This document shows, piece after piece, positions 21,867 to 37,056 of a DNA stretch of 64,000 nucleotides. The number at the start of each line of letters is the position of its first letter. Positions within the stretch are counted from its first letter, which is position 1. The notes below the pieces were generated by a model that saw only the letters and a program-made list of their open reading frames with translations, was not told where the DNA came from and searched no databases. The position numbers and the translations under genes were made by a program. Origin of the DNA: Saururus chinensis (Eukaryota; Streptophyta; Magnoliopsida; Piperales; Saururaceae); the NCBI GenBank assembly GCA_035235625.1, contig CP141148.1, positions 19,593,057 to 19,657,056 of the forward strand. The letters run 5' to 3'.

Positions 21867-22259
21867 ATTTATGTGACGCCCTGACCCGAGAACCGACCCG
21901 GGCCGGGGGTCCAAAAACGATAAAAACCAAAACCAGAACCAAGAACGGCACACTCTGAGTGCGAGAGTCTTTTCGTTCCTCTACGCGCTACAGAACTCTA
22001 GCGCTCTATTGCGCGTAGGCAAGAACTGGGCCTAATTATATAACTAATTCGGACCGGGTCAATGTTGCATTGTCGTTGGTTGCCTACGTACATATCGGAT
22101 AACATCCATGATGTTACTCCGATACGATCGGATCCGGACGTAGTTCTGCCTATTGGCTACTACATACAACGGCATACCAAAAATACATACGTATAAAATA
22201 TGTATCTCCGAATATTTAATCGGAGTTATACAAAAAACCCGATAAAACACCGGCAACAC

Positions 22260-22415
22260 ACATCTCGCTCTATCATAGAGATGAGCACCACACAACCACC
22301 ACAACATGTCTCGCTCTATTCCAGAGCGGATGCATCACATTCACACGTCTCGCTCCATCACTGAGCCGAGAACGAACACACACCACACGTTTCGCTCTCC
22401 CATAGAGCGAGACAA
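22260..22415. repeat. Repeated TCTCGCTC motifs in LTR
   Basis: Four copies of (T/C)(G/A)T(C/T)TCGCTC(T/C)(A/C) with complementary AGAG(C/A) partners at roughly 40-bp spacing. Confidence 0.5.
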
Positions 22416-22852
22416 CACACATCATGACATAAAAGCACACATCATATCATATAAGCATAGCAAACATATGGATCATATCATAACACGTCATAACTAGTAC
22501 ATATCGTTAAATAATTAAAATAGGAGGTAAGAAACTCTTACTCCCCTGATGTCTCACGAGGTAGCGGTATTCGGGCTGCTCATTTCTGGGCGTCCTCCCC
22601 TTCCGGAGACAACGGACATAGACTCCTCTTGCCCCGGTTCGTTCCTCTCTTCTAAGAGCGCCAACTTGAGGGATAGACTATGTCATTGCATAGATCACCC
22701 TTAAATTAGCTAGGAACGCCTCAAGAACCACTCGAATCGGACTTAAAATGAGTGAGAAACAAAGAACAAAAGTTTATGAACGTGGGAGAGAAATGGGAAA
22801 ACGTGGGAGAGATTTCTCCTTTCTTCCTCCTTCTTCTGGATGTCAAGGATGC

Positions 22853-22860
22853 TATTTATA
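22853..22860 (+). promoter_or_regulatory. LTR TATA-like box
   Basis: TATTTATA about 980 bp into the solo LTR. The related LTR at 50083 has TATTTATAG at 51425-51433, supporting a conserved promoter. Confidence 0.5.
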
Positions 22861-22888
22861 GAAGAATTGGATGGATATGAGGATGACA

Positions 22889-23060
22889 CGTGTCAATCCT
22901 ATCCACTTCCATCATCATTCTTATCCGCTTTGTCAGCAATCCTATCCACTATCAATCCTATCTGCTTTGTCAGCAATCCTATCCACTATCAATCCTATCC
23001 GCTTTGTCAGCAATCCTATCCACTATCAATCCTATCCGCTTTGTCAGCAGTCCTATCCAC
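22889..23060. repeat. 37-bp tandem repeat, about four copies
   Basis: GCTTTGTCAGCA(A/G)TCC occurs at 22927, 22964, 23001 and 23038, exactly 37 bp apart, with CAATCCTATCCACTAT between. The three overlapping frames here are products of the repeat. Confidence 0.9.
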
Positions 23061-23579
23061 TGCGTCGTTGATCCTATCCAGAAAGATATTATTTTATTTA
23101 AATAATATCTTAACCTCAAAACGCGATAACTTCCAACCTTGATGTTGGAATTGCACGCTCTTGATACCGATAGACTCGTGTCAACGAGCCCTTCAAAATA
23201 AGACCAAAACATGGGTAGGTCATCCCGCACTTTCAAAGTGGGTCCCGCCCATATGACATTTTTTCCCGAGGTCGGAATCGTGCGTTCTTACTACCGATAG
23301 ACTCGTATCGACGAGCCCTTCGAAACTAGACCACACATGGGTAGGTTATCCTGCACTTTTCGAGCAGGCCCCGCCCATGTGGCACACTTCCCGAGGTCAT
23401 AACTTTCGTTCCCGACCTCCGTTTTGTGTGTTCTTTGATTCGTTACACTCGTTACTCCGAATTCTACCCAGATGCAGGGATTTCACCTAATGAAACCCCC
23501 TAATACTAACCTTAAATTACTAAATTACCCTTAACCCACCCGGGTTAAGCGTAACCGGAAAACGGGTCATTACAATTTA

Positions 23580-24068
23580 TAAACTGAGTTCTCATCTTAT
23601 TGAGTAGCAACAGGCAAACAAAAACTTATTTTGAAGCTCTTATTCTACATCATAGCTCCTTCAGTAGACTATGGCAGCCCTATCGGTGGGGTAATAAGCA
23701 TAAGCAACAATGCAGCTGCCTCTTGGAGATAGCTACAACATTGGAGTCTTAAAAGTGGGTCAAAAAGTCAAATGGTCATTTTGTAATTTTTATTAACATT
23801 TTGGGTGGTTAACTTATGTAATATCATCTTGTATGTAAGGGTTTTGAATGATGATGAACTGAGCCTCAAGCCGCCACTGCAAATAGTAAAAACAAGTGTA
23901 TTTCTTTCTTCCTTTCTTTCTTAGTCTTCTCAACAAAAACCCTTTTCATGTATTCTATTAAGAACTATATACTTTGCATTGCATTTCTTTTTTCTTTCAC
24001 TCATCATCTCCAACAAATTTGTTAGCTAAGGGCAAATATCAAATTTATTAGATATTCTAAAATCACCA
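23580..24068 (+). other. Probable copia 5' LTR/leader remnant
   Basis: AT- and pyrimidine-rich sequence directly upstream of the copia gag remnant, including CTTCTCAACAAAAACCC. It may hold an eroded LTR, but no paired LTR or intact primer site is visible. Confidence 0.3.
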
Positions 24069-25440
24069 TGGCCTCATATTCAAATTCTTCATCGGTGAAG
24101 CTTCAATTGCCGGTATTTGACGGAGAAAACTATGATTTTTAAAGCATACAAATGAGGACTCTCTTCATATCCAAAGATCTATGAGAGTATGTTGAAGAAT
24201 ACTATGAAAAACTACAAAATAAAGAAAATCTAGCCACTTGGGATGAAGAGAAGAAGAAAGTATACAAAGAGAACAAGAAGCAAGATGCAAAAGCCCTATT
24301 TTAAATACAACAAACAGTGAACAAAATAATTTTTCCAAGAATCATGGCTTCCACAAAATCTAAAGATAATGAGAATGTTCAAGATATTAATTCTACAGTT
24401 GTTATTATTATTAATTAAATTAAAAGATATGGAGATAGTATTCCGGATAAGAAGGTTATGCAAAAAGTGTTAAGTATGCCAGCTAAATTTGAGCATGTTG
24501 TGGCTACTATTGAAGAAACAATAAATTTATCAAAATTGAGCATATATGAGTTGATGAGTTCTCTTATAACTCATGAAGCAAGAATGAGGAAATTTACTCC
24601 TTCCTCCATGGTGCAAGCTTTTAAATCCAAATTGACTTTAAAAGATAAAAAGGACGGAGAAAAGAAAAATTTTCAAAATAATTCATTTAAAGGTAGAAGA
24701 AAGGGAAACTAAGGAAATAGAAGAGGCTATGGAAAAGGGAATGCAAATAGAAGAGTTAAATATGAGAAGCAAAATAATGGTTGTTTCATTTGTAAGAAAA
24801 TAAATCATGTTGCAGATGATTGTCATTTTAGATGCAAGCACCATACTCATGTTCCAAAGGATTTTAAATTTCAAAACAAGGACGAAACACATTTGACCGA
24901 AAAAGAAGAAGATAAACAAAACCATTTGTTTTACTCTTGCATGAACACATAGGAAGAAAGAAATGGTGTTTGGTACTTGGATAGTGGTTGTAGTAACTAC
25001 ATGACGGGCAACCGGGAAAACTTTGTGAAGCCTGAACAAAATAGCAACTCTCAAGTAAAGTTGGAAGATGAAAAAATGCAGAAAGTTGAGGGCAAAACAG
25101 CCATAGTCATCCAAACAAAGAAATGTGAGTCTAAACTAAATCATGATGTTATTTATGTTCCTAGTTTAATACAAAATTTGCTTAGTATATGACAACTTAT
25201 GTAAAGTGGCTATAAAGTGCATTTTGACAAAAATGAATGCATTATAATTGATAAAAGCATGGGACAAGTGATAGTAAAGGTCAAAATGACATCAAATAAG
25301 GTATTTCCATTAGCTGTCTATTTGTGCAAACTATAGAATAAAGGCTATTCATATGGATGACTCTCAATTATGACACTTGGACATTTGAACTATAAAAGTC
25401 TCACTTTTGCTCATCTTTAGAAACCCTATTAATTTTTGAA
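24069..25440 (+). pseudogene. Ty1/copia gag-protease remnant
   Basis: From the ATG at 24069 the translation gives LQLPVFDGENYDF, then a stop, QMRTLFISKDL, a stop and EYVEE, as in copia gag (UBN2-type). 24458-24712 continues gag (LPMP-like AKFEHVVATIEE and SIYELMSSLITHE). A CCHC-type knuckle CFICKKINHVADDC follows. 24977-25192 carries the protease start WYLDSGCSNYMTGN with its catalytic DSG, then the pre-integrase stretch with several stops to about 25435. Integrase and reverse transcriptase are absent. Confidence 0.8.
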
Positions 25441-26300
25441 AACTACCAAATTTAAACAAAAAATACTTCACTACACGATAATCGATAAATAATATTAAAA
25501 TAAATTAGTTAAAAAATGAGAGTCCTTACACGTACAATGTATCTGTCTAAGACTAGTATAGAGCATAGGAGTAGAGGAGGTGGTTTTTTGTTGAATCAAT
25601 ATAACATTAGTGTGGGAATAATTTTTTTTGTAGCATTGTATAAGAAGGGAAGGGTACTTTGGTCCAAAATTGAAATAAAATAGGTTATTTATAGTATACA
25701 AAAAAATTCAAGGTAATATAAAAGAATGAGGCTATTTGAACCCCAGTAAACATCTGTCTCTCAACTAAAGTGAAAAATATATTTTTTAAAACTTAAATCC
25801 CCCATCTTTCCCCCGTTACTTTCTCCCTACGTCCCCTTATTTTCCCCCTACTTCCCCAAGACATGAACTCCACCCCTTATTCCGGTGATGACGACCTTTT
25901 TTCCCCTCTTCTTTCTCTCCCTCTCTAGATTTCACCATGGCCATCGCCCTACTGTTGGCGGCTGGTGTGGCCAACCTAGTGGTGGCCATATTTGGTTGTT
26001 TGCTACCTACATAACCTTGGTCGCTGCTTAGTTGGCTATTGATTGTGTCCATACTGAAGCCAACAACCAAACCAAGTGCTAACAACCAAAAACGGGGTGA
26101 GTAGGCATGTAGGTCGGACAAACAAGCTAAGGAGAATAGGGGTCGAGGTTGGGTTGTTGGTAGCCGTGGTGGTGTTGGCTGGTACCCAAGGAGGTGAAGT
26201 GAAGATGTGGGTATAATATTATTTTATATGGGATTTTTATATGAAAGATAGGCGAGAGATTTTAGTTAAAATAAAGTTAGGGTTAATTACAAATAGCCAC
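25441..26300. other. Intergenic, pyrimidine-rich, no gene
   Basis: Sequence upstream of the phosphatase gene. Frames on the - strand (25837-26121) are simple-composition and unsupported. Confidence 0.4.
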
Positions 26301-26309
26301 GTTCTAACA

Positions 26310-26318
26310 TATAAAAAA
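26310..26318 (+). promoter_or_regulatory. Possible TATA box of phosphatase gene
   Basis: TATAAAAAA about 130 bp before the first in-frame ATG (26441) and 270 bp before the conventional ATG (26582). Confidence 0.35.
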
Positions 26319-26440
26319 CACAAACACACACACGTCAATGTCGAAAAAGCTCACCCGGGGCCAGCTAGACCCGCTCCTTCTTAGGACTTGCTTCCTGCCC
26401 CTCTTCCTACCTTCCTACTCGGTTATATTTTCGTGGCCAG

Positions 26441-30277
<3,837 letters not shown>

Positions 30278-31744
30278 AACCAGAAACGAAAGTAATTCCT
30301 GGAGGGCCTGTATTTGAGTTGTTAGCATAATGATCCTGCCGCAGGCTTGTGTATCACATAACAATATTTAGCGTTGGTATTTAATCCAGATTATGATACC
30401 GATTATTTTGTAATGGATGCAAATTTTACTGCTTAACTAAGGTCAGACTGATACTGGTCCTGAAGTTAGATTAATGTATCAAATTGCCTAAATAAGTCTT
30501 TGCATTGTTTTGGTAACCTTTCCAAGTGTCTTAAAAATTATGAGATTTACGCCTAAAACTAAGTTAAATTATTTTCTAAAATAGTGATATCATTGAGTTT
30601 GTAATTTTTTTAAGACAAATTTTACCCTTGCAAAAATCTGATGCACCTCTCTTCCCGGAATCCACTCCTTTACCGTGTTGGATTCAGCACAAACGGCTCC
30701 ACCGCGTTGCTACCAAGCCTCTCGATCTTCATCATATCTTCCATGGCCGAACCAGTAACCCATTACCTACAATTATTAAGTTGTCACTGTCTTTTACTAG
30801 TGCCCTTCGATGAACTCCTTGTCCATGTTGAATGGTGGGGGCACCCCTAATCGTTTTCGTATTAGAAATTGTGATAGCTTTAATAATTTTGCTTCGTCAG
30901 TTCTTTCTTCCATTTCTGTATACACTATAAAGCTCCAACTGCCTCCTCAGCCATCATTTAATTGCATAGGAATCTACGTCTACAAACAATGGTTGTACAC
31001 ACCAAAGAAGATCCACGGATGAAATTGTTAGTGCACACAAACACGGATAAAACTTGTACGCCGGCTATATAGCCAAGGACCACCCTTATTTGTCCATGTT
31101 AACAGGTGGAAGATTCCATAATTGTATATTAGAAATTGGGATAGCAAAGGACCATTTTTTTATAGCAACTAAAGCTCCTGGCCTTTACAAAAAAAAAAAC
31201 TAAAGCACCATGAAAAGATTAGGCTCTGTCTTAATCAGACCTTTCGTACTTTCCTCCACCATAGCTGTTCAACCCTTGGAGAAATCCTAACAACCACCAA
31301 ATCCCAAATCTTCCCCCAATCCCCACATGTGCCAATGTGCCACAGGCCCAAATCGAACTTGAAACACCCTAAAAAGTTTATAAACACTACCAGAGCTAAC
31401 TGTTTCTATCAATAGGAATAACAACTAAAAAAATGATAAATTGCACTTGTAACCCTAACCCTCATCAAAATTACTTTTATACTCCTCATATTTAGAAAAT
31501 TATATTTTTAATATACAAAGGTCTCTCTTGCATATTATAGTTGTAAAACATGCTTTTAAGATCACAATAATCGTAAATTATATACGCAAACTCTACTTTA
31601 ACCCAATTACAGGTGTAGCAAGCAATTGCAAGTCCAAATTTCATAGACTATACCAGGTCAAAGGTTGATGAAAACAATAGCATCAAAGGACTTTGTATTG
31701 TGGAGCATGTTATTTATATTTAGGATCAATTTGATGATAGATAT

Positions 31745-31955
31745 CATTTGTTAGAGCTCCTCAAGAGTTTTCTAACAATGTTAAAAATGAGCAAATTCAA
31801 GCATATATTATACAAGCAAAAATAAAAAAAATTATTATCAAGAAGTATATTATATATATGGGACCCACAAAAAAATCAAGAAAATATACTCATATAGATC
31901 TCATTTGATAGGGTTTGTCAAGATATTTCTAACAATACCAAGAATGCTTGAATAT
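31745..31955. repeat. Two diverged copies of a ~155-bp repeat
   Basis: CATTTGTTAGAGCTCCTCAAGAG + TTTCTAACAATGTTAAAAATG is echoed by CATTTGATAGGGTTTGTCAAGA + TTTCTAACAATACCAAGAATG roughly 155 bp later. Confidence 0.5.
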
Positions 31956-33469
31956 GAGTTTGGGAGTGTAAGATATAATAGGTCAATGTTGTATACGCAG
32001 CAAGTATTAAGTTGACATGTGGATGCCAGTTTGTGATTACGAAGCATGACAAAACCACCTAGAAGAATAAAATGCTTCTAACTTGTATTCAAGTTATTAG
32101 GTATATCCTCCACTTCTAAAAACAAAGAAAACACAAGCTTTTTATTTTACTTGAGCTAGTGCGACTATTCTAATGCATTTTAACAAAAAACAAACAAAAT
32201 AATCACCAAGAAAATATACTAGAATTTTATGCAGAAACCCTTAATGAGGAAAACTATGAGACACTCTCTCAAAGCCAACTATACACTATATAAACTTGAG
32301 ATTATAGAGTTACTGTTTAAATGATAAAAAATTCTTTTTTTCTTTAATCTATGTTGGTTCTTCATGCCAATCTAACTTTGAATAACCCACTCCTTGGTTA
32401 TTTTCTGATATTCAATTGGTCTTCACACCTCCTTGTGATTTGGAACAATCAAGGTGTTTGTGTTTTATCTCATTGGCATGAATCTTCTAACACTTAATCT
32501 TCTCAACAACAAACACCTTTCCACACAAAGTTTTTGTTCTCTAATATCACTATTAACCACTCTTTTGATTATAATAGACAAACCCTATGAGTTAGAGGAC
32601 TAGTTCTCCCTAAAAGTCATTAAAGAATCATATTCACTGTTCTCAAAGTTTTATTAAGCCTTCTTTCTATTCTTCTCATATACTAAACCTTTTTTTTATA
32701 GGCCCCCATATATAAAAAAAGGAAGCTTAATCAAACTAAAAGTTTAAATCAAACAGAAATAATCTAATTTAGGTAAATGTTGCTTGAAACGATATATTGT
32801 TTGAGAGACCGATCAATCGCTTAACAGTTCTTTCCATTCATGACTCTCAAACTGGGATGCCTAATCCTAGTTATCTTGAATCACCTCCTTCTTAAGCCTT
32901 ATGGGCTTTGGCCAAGCCCAATTGATAACTAAGTACACTTAACTCACGTGGACATTTAGAATATCACCAAATGGGTCCATCTCATTGGGCACATTGAAGC
33001 CTAACACATTGCACATGTCTATATGCCTATAGTGGAGCAGACTCCTATCAAACCACGGTGATCCTACTATGCATATACTCCAGTAATAAGCCCCCAAAAA
33101 TATATGTGATACCCTAATATATATACCTAATATATGATACGTATGTGATTAAATAGGAAGGTGGATCGCAGTTAAAGGAAACATAGAACATAGGCGGGTA
33201 GCACGACCTCATTGACATTTGACCTTGTGGACCCTAATAGCTCACCAAAACGATTCTCAAGGTGAACCATGGGCCGAGTCTATATTGAGGTCCAAGCAGA
33301 TGGGGTTAAATTTTACTAGCAATATGACAAATAAGTAGATCACAATGGGATGATGAAACATATTAGGAAGGTGCTGGCCTATTCTGTCATTGTGACCAAT
33401 GTGTTTTGGCCAGTAGTGACGTTGGATGAATGTGGGAAAAATCAAAGAAAAGGGCTCATGGTAGGGATG

Positions 33470-33630
33470 CTGTTTTCTTCTTTTTGGGTCTTCGGAAATC
33501 TTGAGGATGGCTGTAAGGAGGTTTGGAAAGGCTGAGATGTTTCTTCTTTTTGGGTCGTCAGTTGCTGGAGAATGGTCGCAATGGCCGACTGCAAGTAGGA
33601 AGAGGTTTGGAAAGGCTGAGATTTTTTGGA
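33470..33630. repeat. Local imperfect duplication
   Basis: TTTCTTCTTTTTGGGTC and GAGGTTTGGAAAGGCTGAGAT each occur twice within 160 bp. It makes the short frames here look longer than chance but shows no protein family. Confidence 0.55.
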
Positions 33631-33929
33631 GGGAAAACGGGACAAGGAAGGAACATGTGTTTGGAACTTCTGAGCTTTTTATTTAGCAGCTTAATCCAGG
33701 GGTTTAAAAGGGTGACGGAGCCTTAACGCAGACTAGTCCCGTTAAGGGCTTGCTCTTTTCTTGCCATATGCCACTCTCCAATAGGCGGCTCATACAAGGC
33801 TCATAGCAAGATGGGTCATCTAAAAGTCTTCCCTTCCCTGGGAGATATTTAGATGCGCCTAAATGAGCCTGTCGGAGTGTGGTAGTAAAAACCAATCACA
33901 CCTGGTTACCTTCAAAAGATGATTGGCTA

Positions 33930-34290
33930 TAATTAGATTTTACTAACACACCTACTTGTAATAAGGATCTTATTTTGGGCTCATTGTACCTGAGCACATT
34001 TTATAAAGTCACCCACATGCATTAAGGGGTTTATTTTGAGCTTAATGCATATGGCTACATTTCAAAAAGTTTCCAAGGAGAATAGGGAACTATTTTGAGG
34101 GAATATTTTTAAATGTGACCACCTCCAATGAGCCCCCTAGTGCAGTAAGGGTAGTTATTAAAATTAACTAAAGCTAATCAGCCCATAAAGGCAACCAGCG
34201 GCAACTAGTTATGACTGGTACCCGCCCACCTACAATTAGGGGCTCATTTTAGCTCATTACATGTGAGTCCACCTTAATATCTTCCAAAGG
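33930..34290. repeat. Degenerate repeat of a TTATTTTGAGCTCATT motif
   Basis: Variants of (G)GGGCTCATTTT(A/G)AGCTCATTACATGTG...CCAC recur about four times at 70-150 bp spacing. Confidence 0.4.
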
Positions 34291-34575
34291 AGACAACCCG
34301 AACCCGTGAGAGGGTTTATCTGTTCCAACCACGGCTTGAAATGCAGCAGCGCTGGGGGTGTACCCGCTGCCCCCATCATGTAATACGAAGACTCATCCAC
34401 CTATAACCAATGCCTCATTACACGGTATTGCACTTGTGTCTCAGTGCCAAAAATCAGTACACAACAAATTTCAGTAAAACTACGTTTCACCATGCGAATA
34501 GTTGGCAAAATTCTACATGCTTAAAGAAAACGTCTTACGCCAATAACAACGAACAGGAGTTCCTGTTTATAATAT

Positions 34576-37020
34576 CTAGGCATTGAGATCTTTCAATGGA
34601 GATCTTCCGGCCGTACATGTTGCCCCATTAATATTCTTTCCATGGTTGCAAGGGCCGGAGTCATTCTCTTTGGAAAAGTTCGCTGCACCAATTGCAGATT
34701 CAGCTTTTTCTAAAACAAGCTCCAAACTTCTTAATGCAACTACATCATCACATAGATACTTTCCAATCTTGTCAGAAATTTCTTTCGTCTCATTAAAGAG
34801 ATCATCATTTTCTATGGTCAACCTAGCAACTTGTTGGATCAATTGGCTGTTTTTAGCTTTGAGCTCCTCAATAACACGTTCATGGGTTCTCAAATTATCA
34901 TTGAGCTGATTTATGGTTGACATTGCCTTGAGTCGCTCCGTCTTCGATTCATTTTCTAAATTCCCAACACACAATAATCTCTGCTTTAGATTGCTTATAT
35001 CTTCTTCCATTTCAGCAACTAACCTTTCTCTCATCTGAATTTCAAACTCGGACAGCACAGTTGTTGTGGCTACCTTTTCCAAGAATGTGTTAGCTCTGGT
35101 AGTTTCTGAAAGTTTCTCTTGCCTCAGATGTAAAGCTTTTTGCTGCAACCTTTTTATTCTCTCATCTTTTTCTTCACCCATTGTTATAAAGCTTTGTTTC
35201 CGTTCAAAAAATAACTGTTCAGTTGTCCTTGCAGAGAAAATGGAAGATAGTATTTCCCTCGTTAAACATTCTAGCTCCAGAAAAGTAATATCTTCCTGCA
35301 GATTGTTTAAAATCCTGTTTTTTCTGTTTACATCATCCTTAATCACTATTAACTCTGAATTCGCCCTGTCTAAAGCCTCAACAGCCTTTTTTAGGTCATC
35401 TGTAAGAGCAGATACCTCTGAAGCCTTCTCTTTCATTTTCTCTTGTAACATAGAAGATTGTATAAGCATTTCCTTGTTAGTCTGGAGCTCCATCTGCATC
35501 AAACAGCCCTGGCCCTCTAAGTGCTGAACATTTTCTGCCAATAAGATTTTGGCTTCATATTCTTGCGTAATATCTACTTGAGCTTTTAGTAAGCACTTGT
35601 TCTTCTGTTCCAATTGCTCTGTCAAGAAAGCAATCCGTTCTGCTTTTCTTTCAATATCTAGTTTCATTTCAGTTTCTAAAGCTCCAACTTCTTCTATATG
35701 AGACTCTGCACATCCTGATTCCGTTGACATCAGTGACATCTCTTCATTCTTCTTCTTTGTAAGTTCCAATGAAAAATGAACATTATCTAGTTTTGTCATT
35801 AACTGTTTGATCTGTTCATTTTTCGAATTTAATTCAGATTTAGTTTCACCCAAGTCTTTCACTAGTGTTTCTATCTGACAGTTCCATTCAGCTTCTTTAG
35901 CTTTGAAAAGTATAGAACAATTGTTGTGCGCCTGCTCTAAGCCTCTCAGCTTATGGCGTAATTTTGATACATTAGCAGCAGACCCTGCTTGGCTAATTTG
36001 AGCTTCTTGTAGCTCTTTAAGTGATCCCTTCAACTCCTGATTTTGTTGTTCTAAACATCGACAATCATAATCCATCTCCTTAAGAAGAGCCTCTTTTGTA
36101 GCCATTAAGTTCCTCAGGGTAGCAATTTCTTTTTCCCTTGTATCGTTCAGGACTTCTATTGCTGATTTTGCCTCCTCGCATTCAGTGGACATAGTCTCAT
36201 AAGAATTTCTTGTTTCAGTTAATTGAAGTTCTAGTAATCTCCTTCTCTTCTCTTCATGTGCTAGAGCAGAATTGCACATTTGTAACTCACACTGAATACT
36301 TTCCAGAAATTTAGTTGTTGATTCCAACTTTGTCTGCAACAAACAAATTTCATCAAGTAATGCCGCTCTCTCCATATCCCACTCTTTCTTAGTTGCTTGA
36401 AATTGATCGTGAAGCTTTTCATGTGCTTGTTCAAGATGTTGAAACTGTTCATTCTTCCACTTAAATTCGTCTTCCAGTTTCCTATATTCCAACTCATATT
36501 TGAGCAAGAGGTCATCTCTCCGCCTAATTTCTTGAGGTGCTTTAGCTTGCTCCTCTGCTTGTAGGCACTTTTTCTGCGAAATAGCTAATAGTTCCTTCAA
36601 AGCTTCAACTTCATCCTTGATTGCACATAGCTCCTTACCCTGATCTTCAATTTTCACGTTTGCTTCATCCAAGGCTGACAAAAGCTCTTTCTTTTCCATC
36701 AGCAATTCCTGAACCTTTTCATTCAAATTGATTCTGGCCAGATCCTGTCTATTATTCAGATGCTTCACAAGAGATTCTTTCTCATGTAAATTCAATTTAA
36801 GATCTTCAACCATCTTTTTTGCAACGGATGCCTCCTCTTTCATCGTAATTAGCTCCATGTTCAACTTTTCAATTTCCATTTTGTCCTCATGGAGTTTAAG
36901 AAGGTTTTCTCTCTGAACTATCTTCAGAGTTTCAGACAGTTGTTTTTCTGCTTGGTACTCATTTTTAAGCCTTTCCATAGCAACTCGGGTTTCTCCTAAC
37001 TCTCTGATAATTTCATCCAT
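34576..37020 (-). CDS. Long coiled-coil protein, At4g38062-like
   Basis: An uninterrupted 814-residue frame that is charged (E, K, Q, L rich) and almost entirely heptad-like coiled coil, without membrane segments or a signal peptide. It starts MDEIIRELGETRVAMERLK and contains FKWKNEQFQHLEQAHEKLHD, EEKRRRLLELQ, RDDLLLKYELEYRKLEDE and LRHKLRGLEQAH, which match what I recall of the plant uncharacterised protein family named after At4g38062. The C-terminal tail is polar and ends RSPLKDLNA. The start is chosen because the family begins at this methionine and because a splice acceptor (CATAG) lies about 36 bp upstream at about 37057, so the sequence before it is 5'UTR. Its cellular role is not known; long coiled coils usually act as cytoskeletal or organelle scaffolds. 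No frameshift or stop is present. Confidence 0.85.
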   Translation of the reverse strand: MDEIIRELGETRVAMERLKNEYQAEKQLSETLKIVQRENLLKLHEDKMEIEKLNMELITMKEEASVAKKMVEDLKLNLHEKESLVKHLNNRQDLARINLNEKVQELLMEKKELLSALDEANVKIEDQGKELCAIKDEVEALKELLAISQKKCLQAEEQAKAPQEIRRRDDLLLKYELEYRKLEDEFKWKNEQFQHLEQAHEKLHDQFQATKKEWDMERAALLDEICLLQTKLESTTKFLESIQCELQMCNSALAHEEKRRRLLELQLTETRNSYETMSTECEEAKSAIEVLNDTREKEIATLRNLMATKEALLKEMDYDCRCLEQQNQELKGSLKELQEAQISQAGSAANVSKLRHKLRGLEQAHNNCSILFKAKEAEWNCQIETLVKDLGETKSELNSKNEQIKQLMTKLDNVHFSLELTKKKNEEMSLMSTESGCAESHIEEVGALETEMKLDIERKAERIAFLTEQLEQKNKCLLKAQVDITQEYEAKILLAENVQHLEGQGCLMQMELQTNKEMLIQSSMLQEKMKEKASEVSALTDDLKKAVEALDRANSELIVIKDDVNRKNRILNNLQEDITFLELECLTREILSSIFSARTTEQLFFERKQSFITMGEEKDERIKRLQQKALHLRQEKLSETTRANTFLEKVATTTVLSEFEIQMRERLVAEMEEDISNLKQRLLCVGNLENESKTERLKAMSTINQLNDNLRTHERVIEELKAKNSQLIQQVARLTIENDDLFNETKEISDKIGKYLCDDVVALRSLELVLEKAESAIGAANFSKENDSGPCNHGKNINGATCTAGRSPLKDLNA

Positions 37021-37056
37021 CCCAGAAGCTTCAATGTGAACGAGATCAATAACCTG

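Larger units (their letters stand above)
21867..23579 (+). mobile_element. Solo LTR, 1703 bp, TSD ATTTA
   Basis: The LTR at 21872-23574 starts TGTGACGCCCTGACCCG and ends GGGTCATTACA, with perfect 5-bp direct repeats ATTTA at 21867-21871 and 23575-23579. No internal coding region is present, so this is a solo LTR left by LTR-LTR recombination. A TATTTATA box at 22853-22860 suggests + transcription. It is homologous to 50083-52003. Confidence 0.85.
30278..34575. other. Intergenic, no supported gene
   Basis: Follows the MDP-1 stop; the 3'UTR probably ends within about 200 bp. Frames at 30628-31022 (+) and 33257-33895 (both strands) match nothing I know. The stretch holds AT-rich DNA with a repeated ~155-bp motif near 31.75 kb, copia-like 3' leader sequence near 32.2 kb, and local duplications near 33.5 and 33.9-34.3 kb. 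Confidence 0.45.

Noticed and set aside
22889-23060. CRISPR-like regular repeats
   Set aside because: The 37-bp units are contiguous without unique spacers, in a plant LTR; no CRISPR context.
22840-23142. Three overlapping repetitive frames
   Set aside because: Products of a 37-bp repeat, which is not a multiple of three in effect and so gives similar frames in all phases.
34583-35527. + strand frames over the coiled-coil gene
   Set aside because: Antisense shadows rich in S, F and L, as expected opposite a K/E-rich coiled coil.
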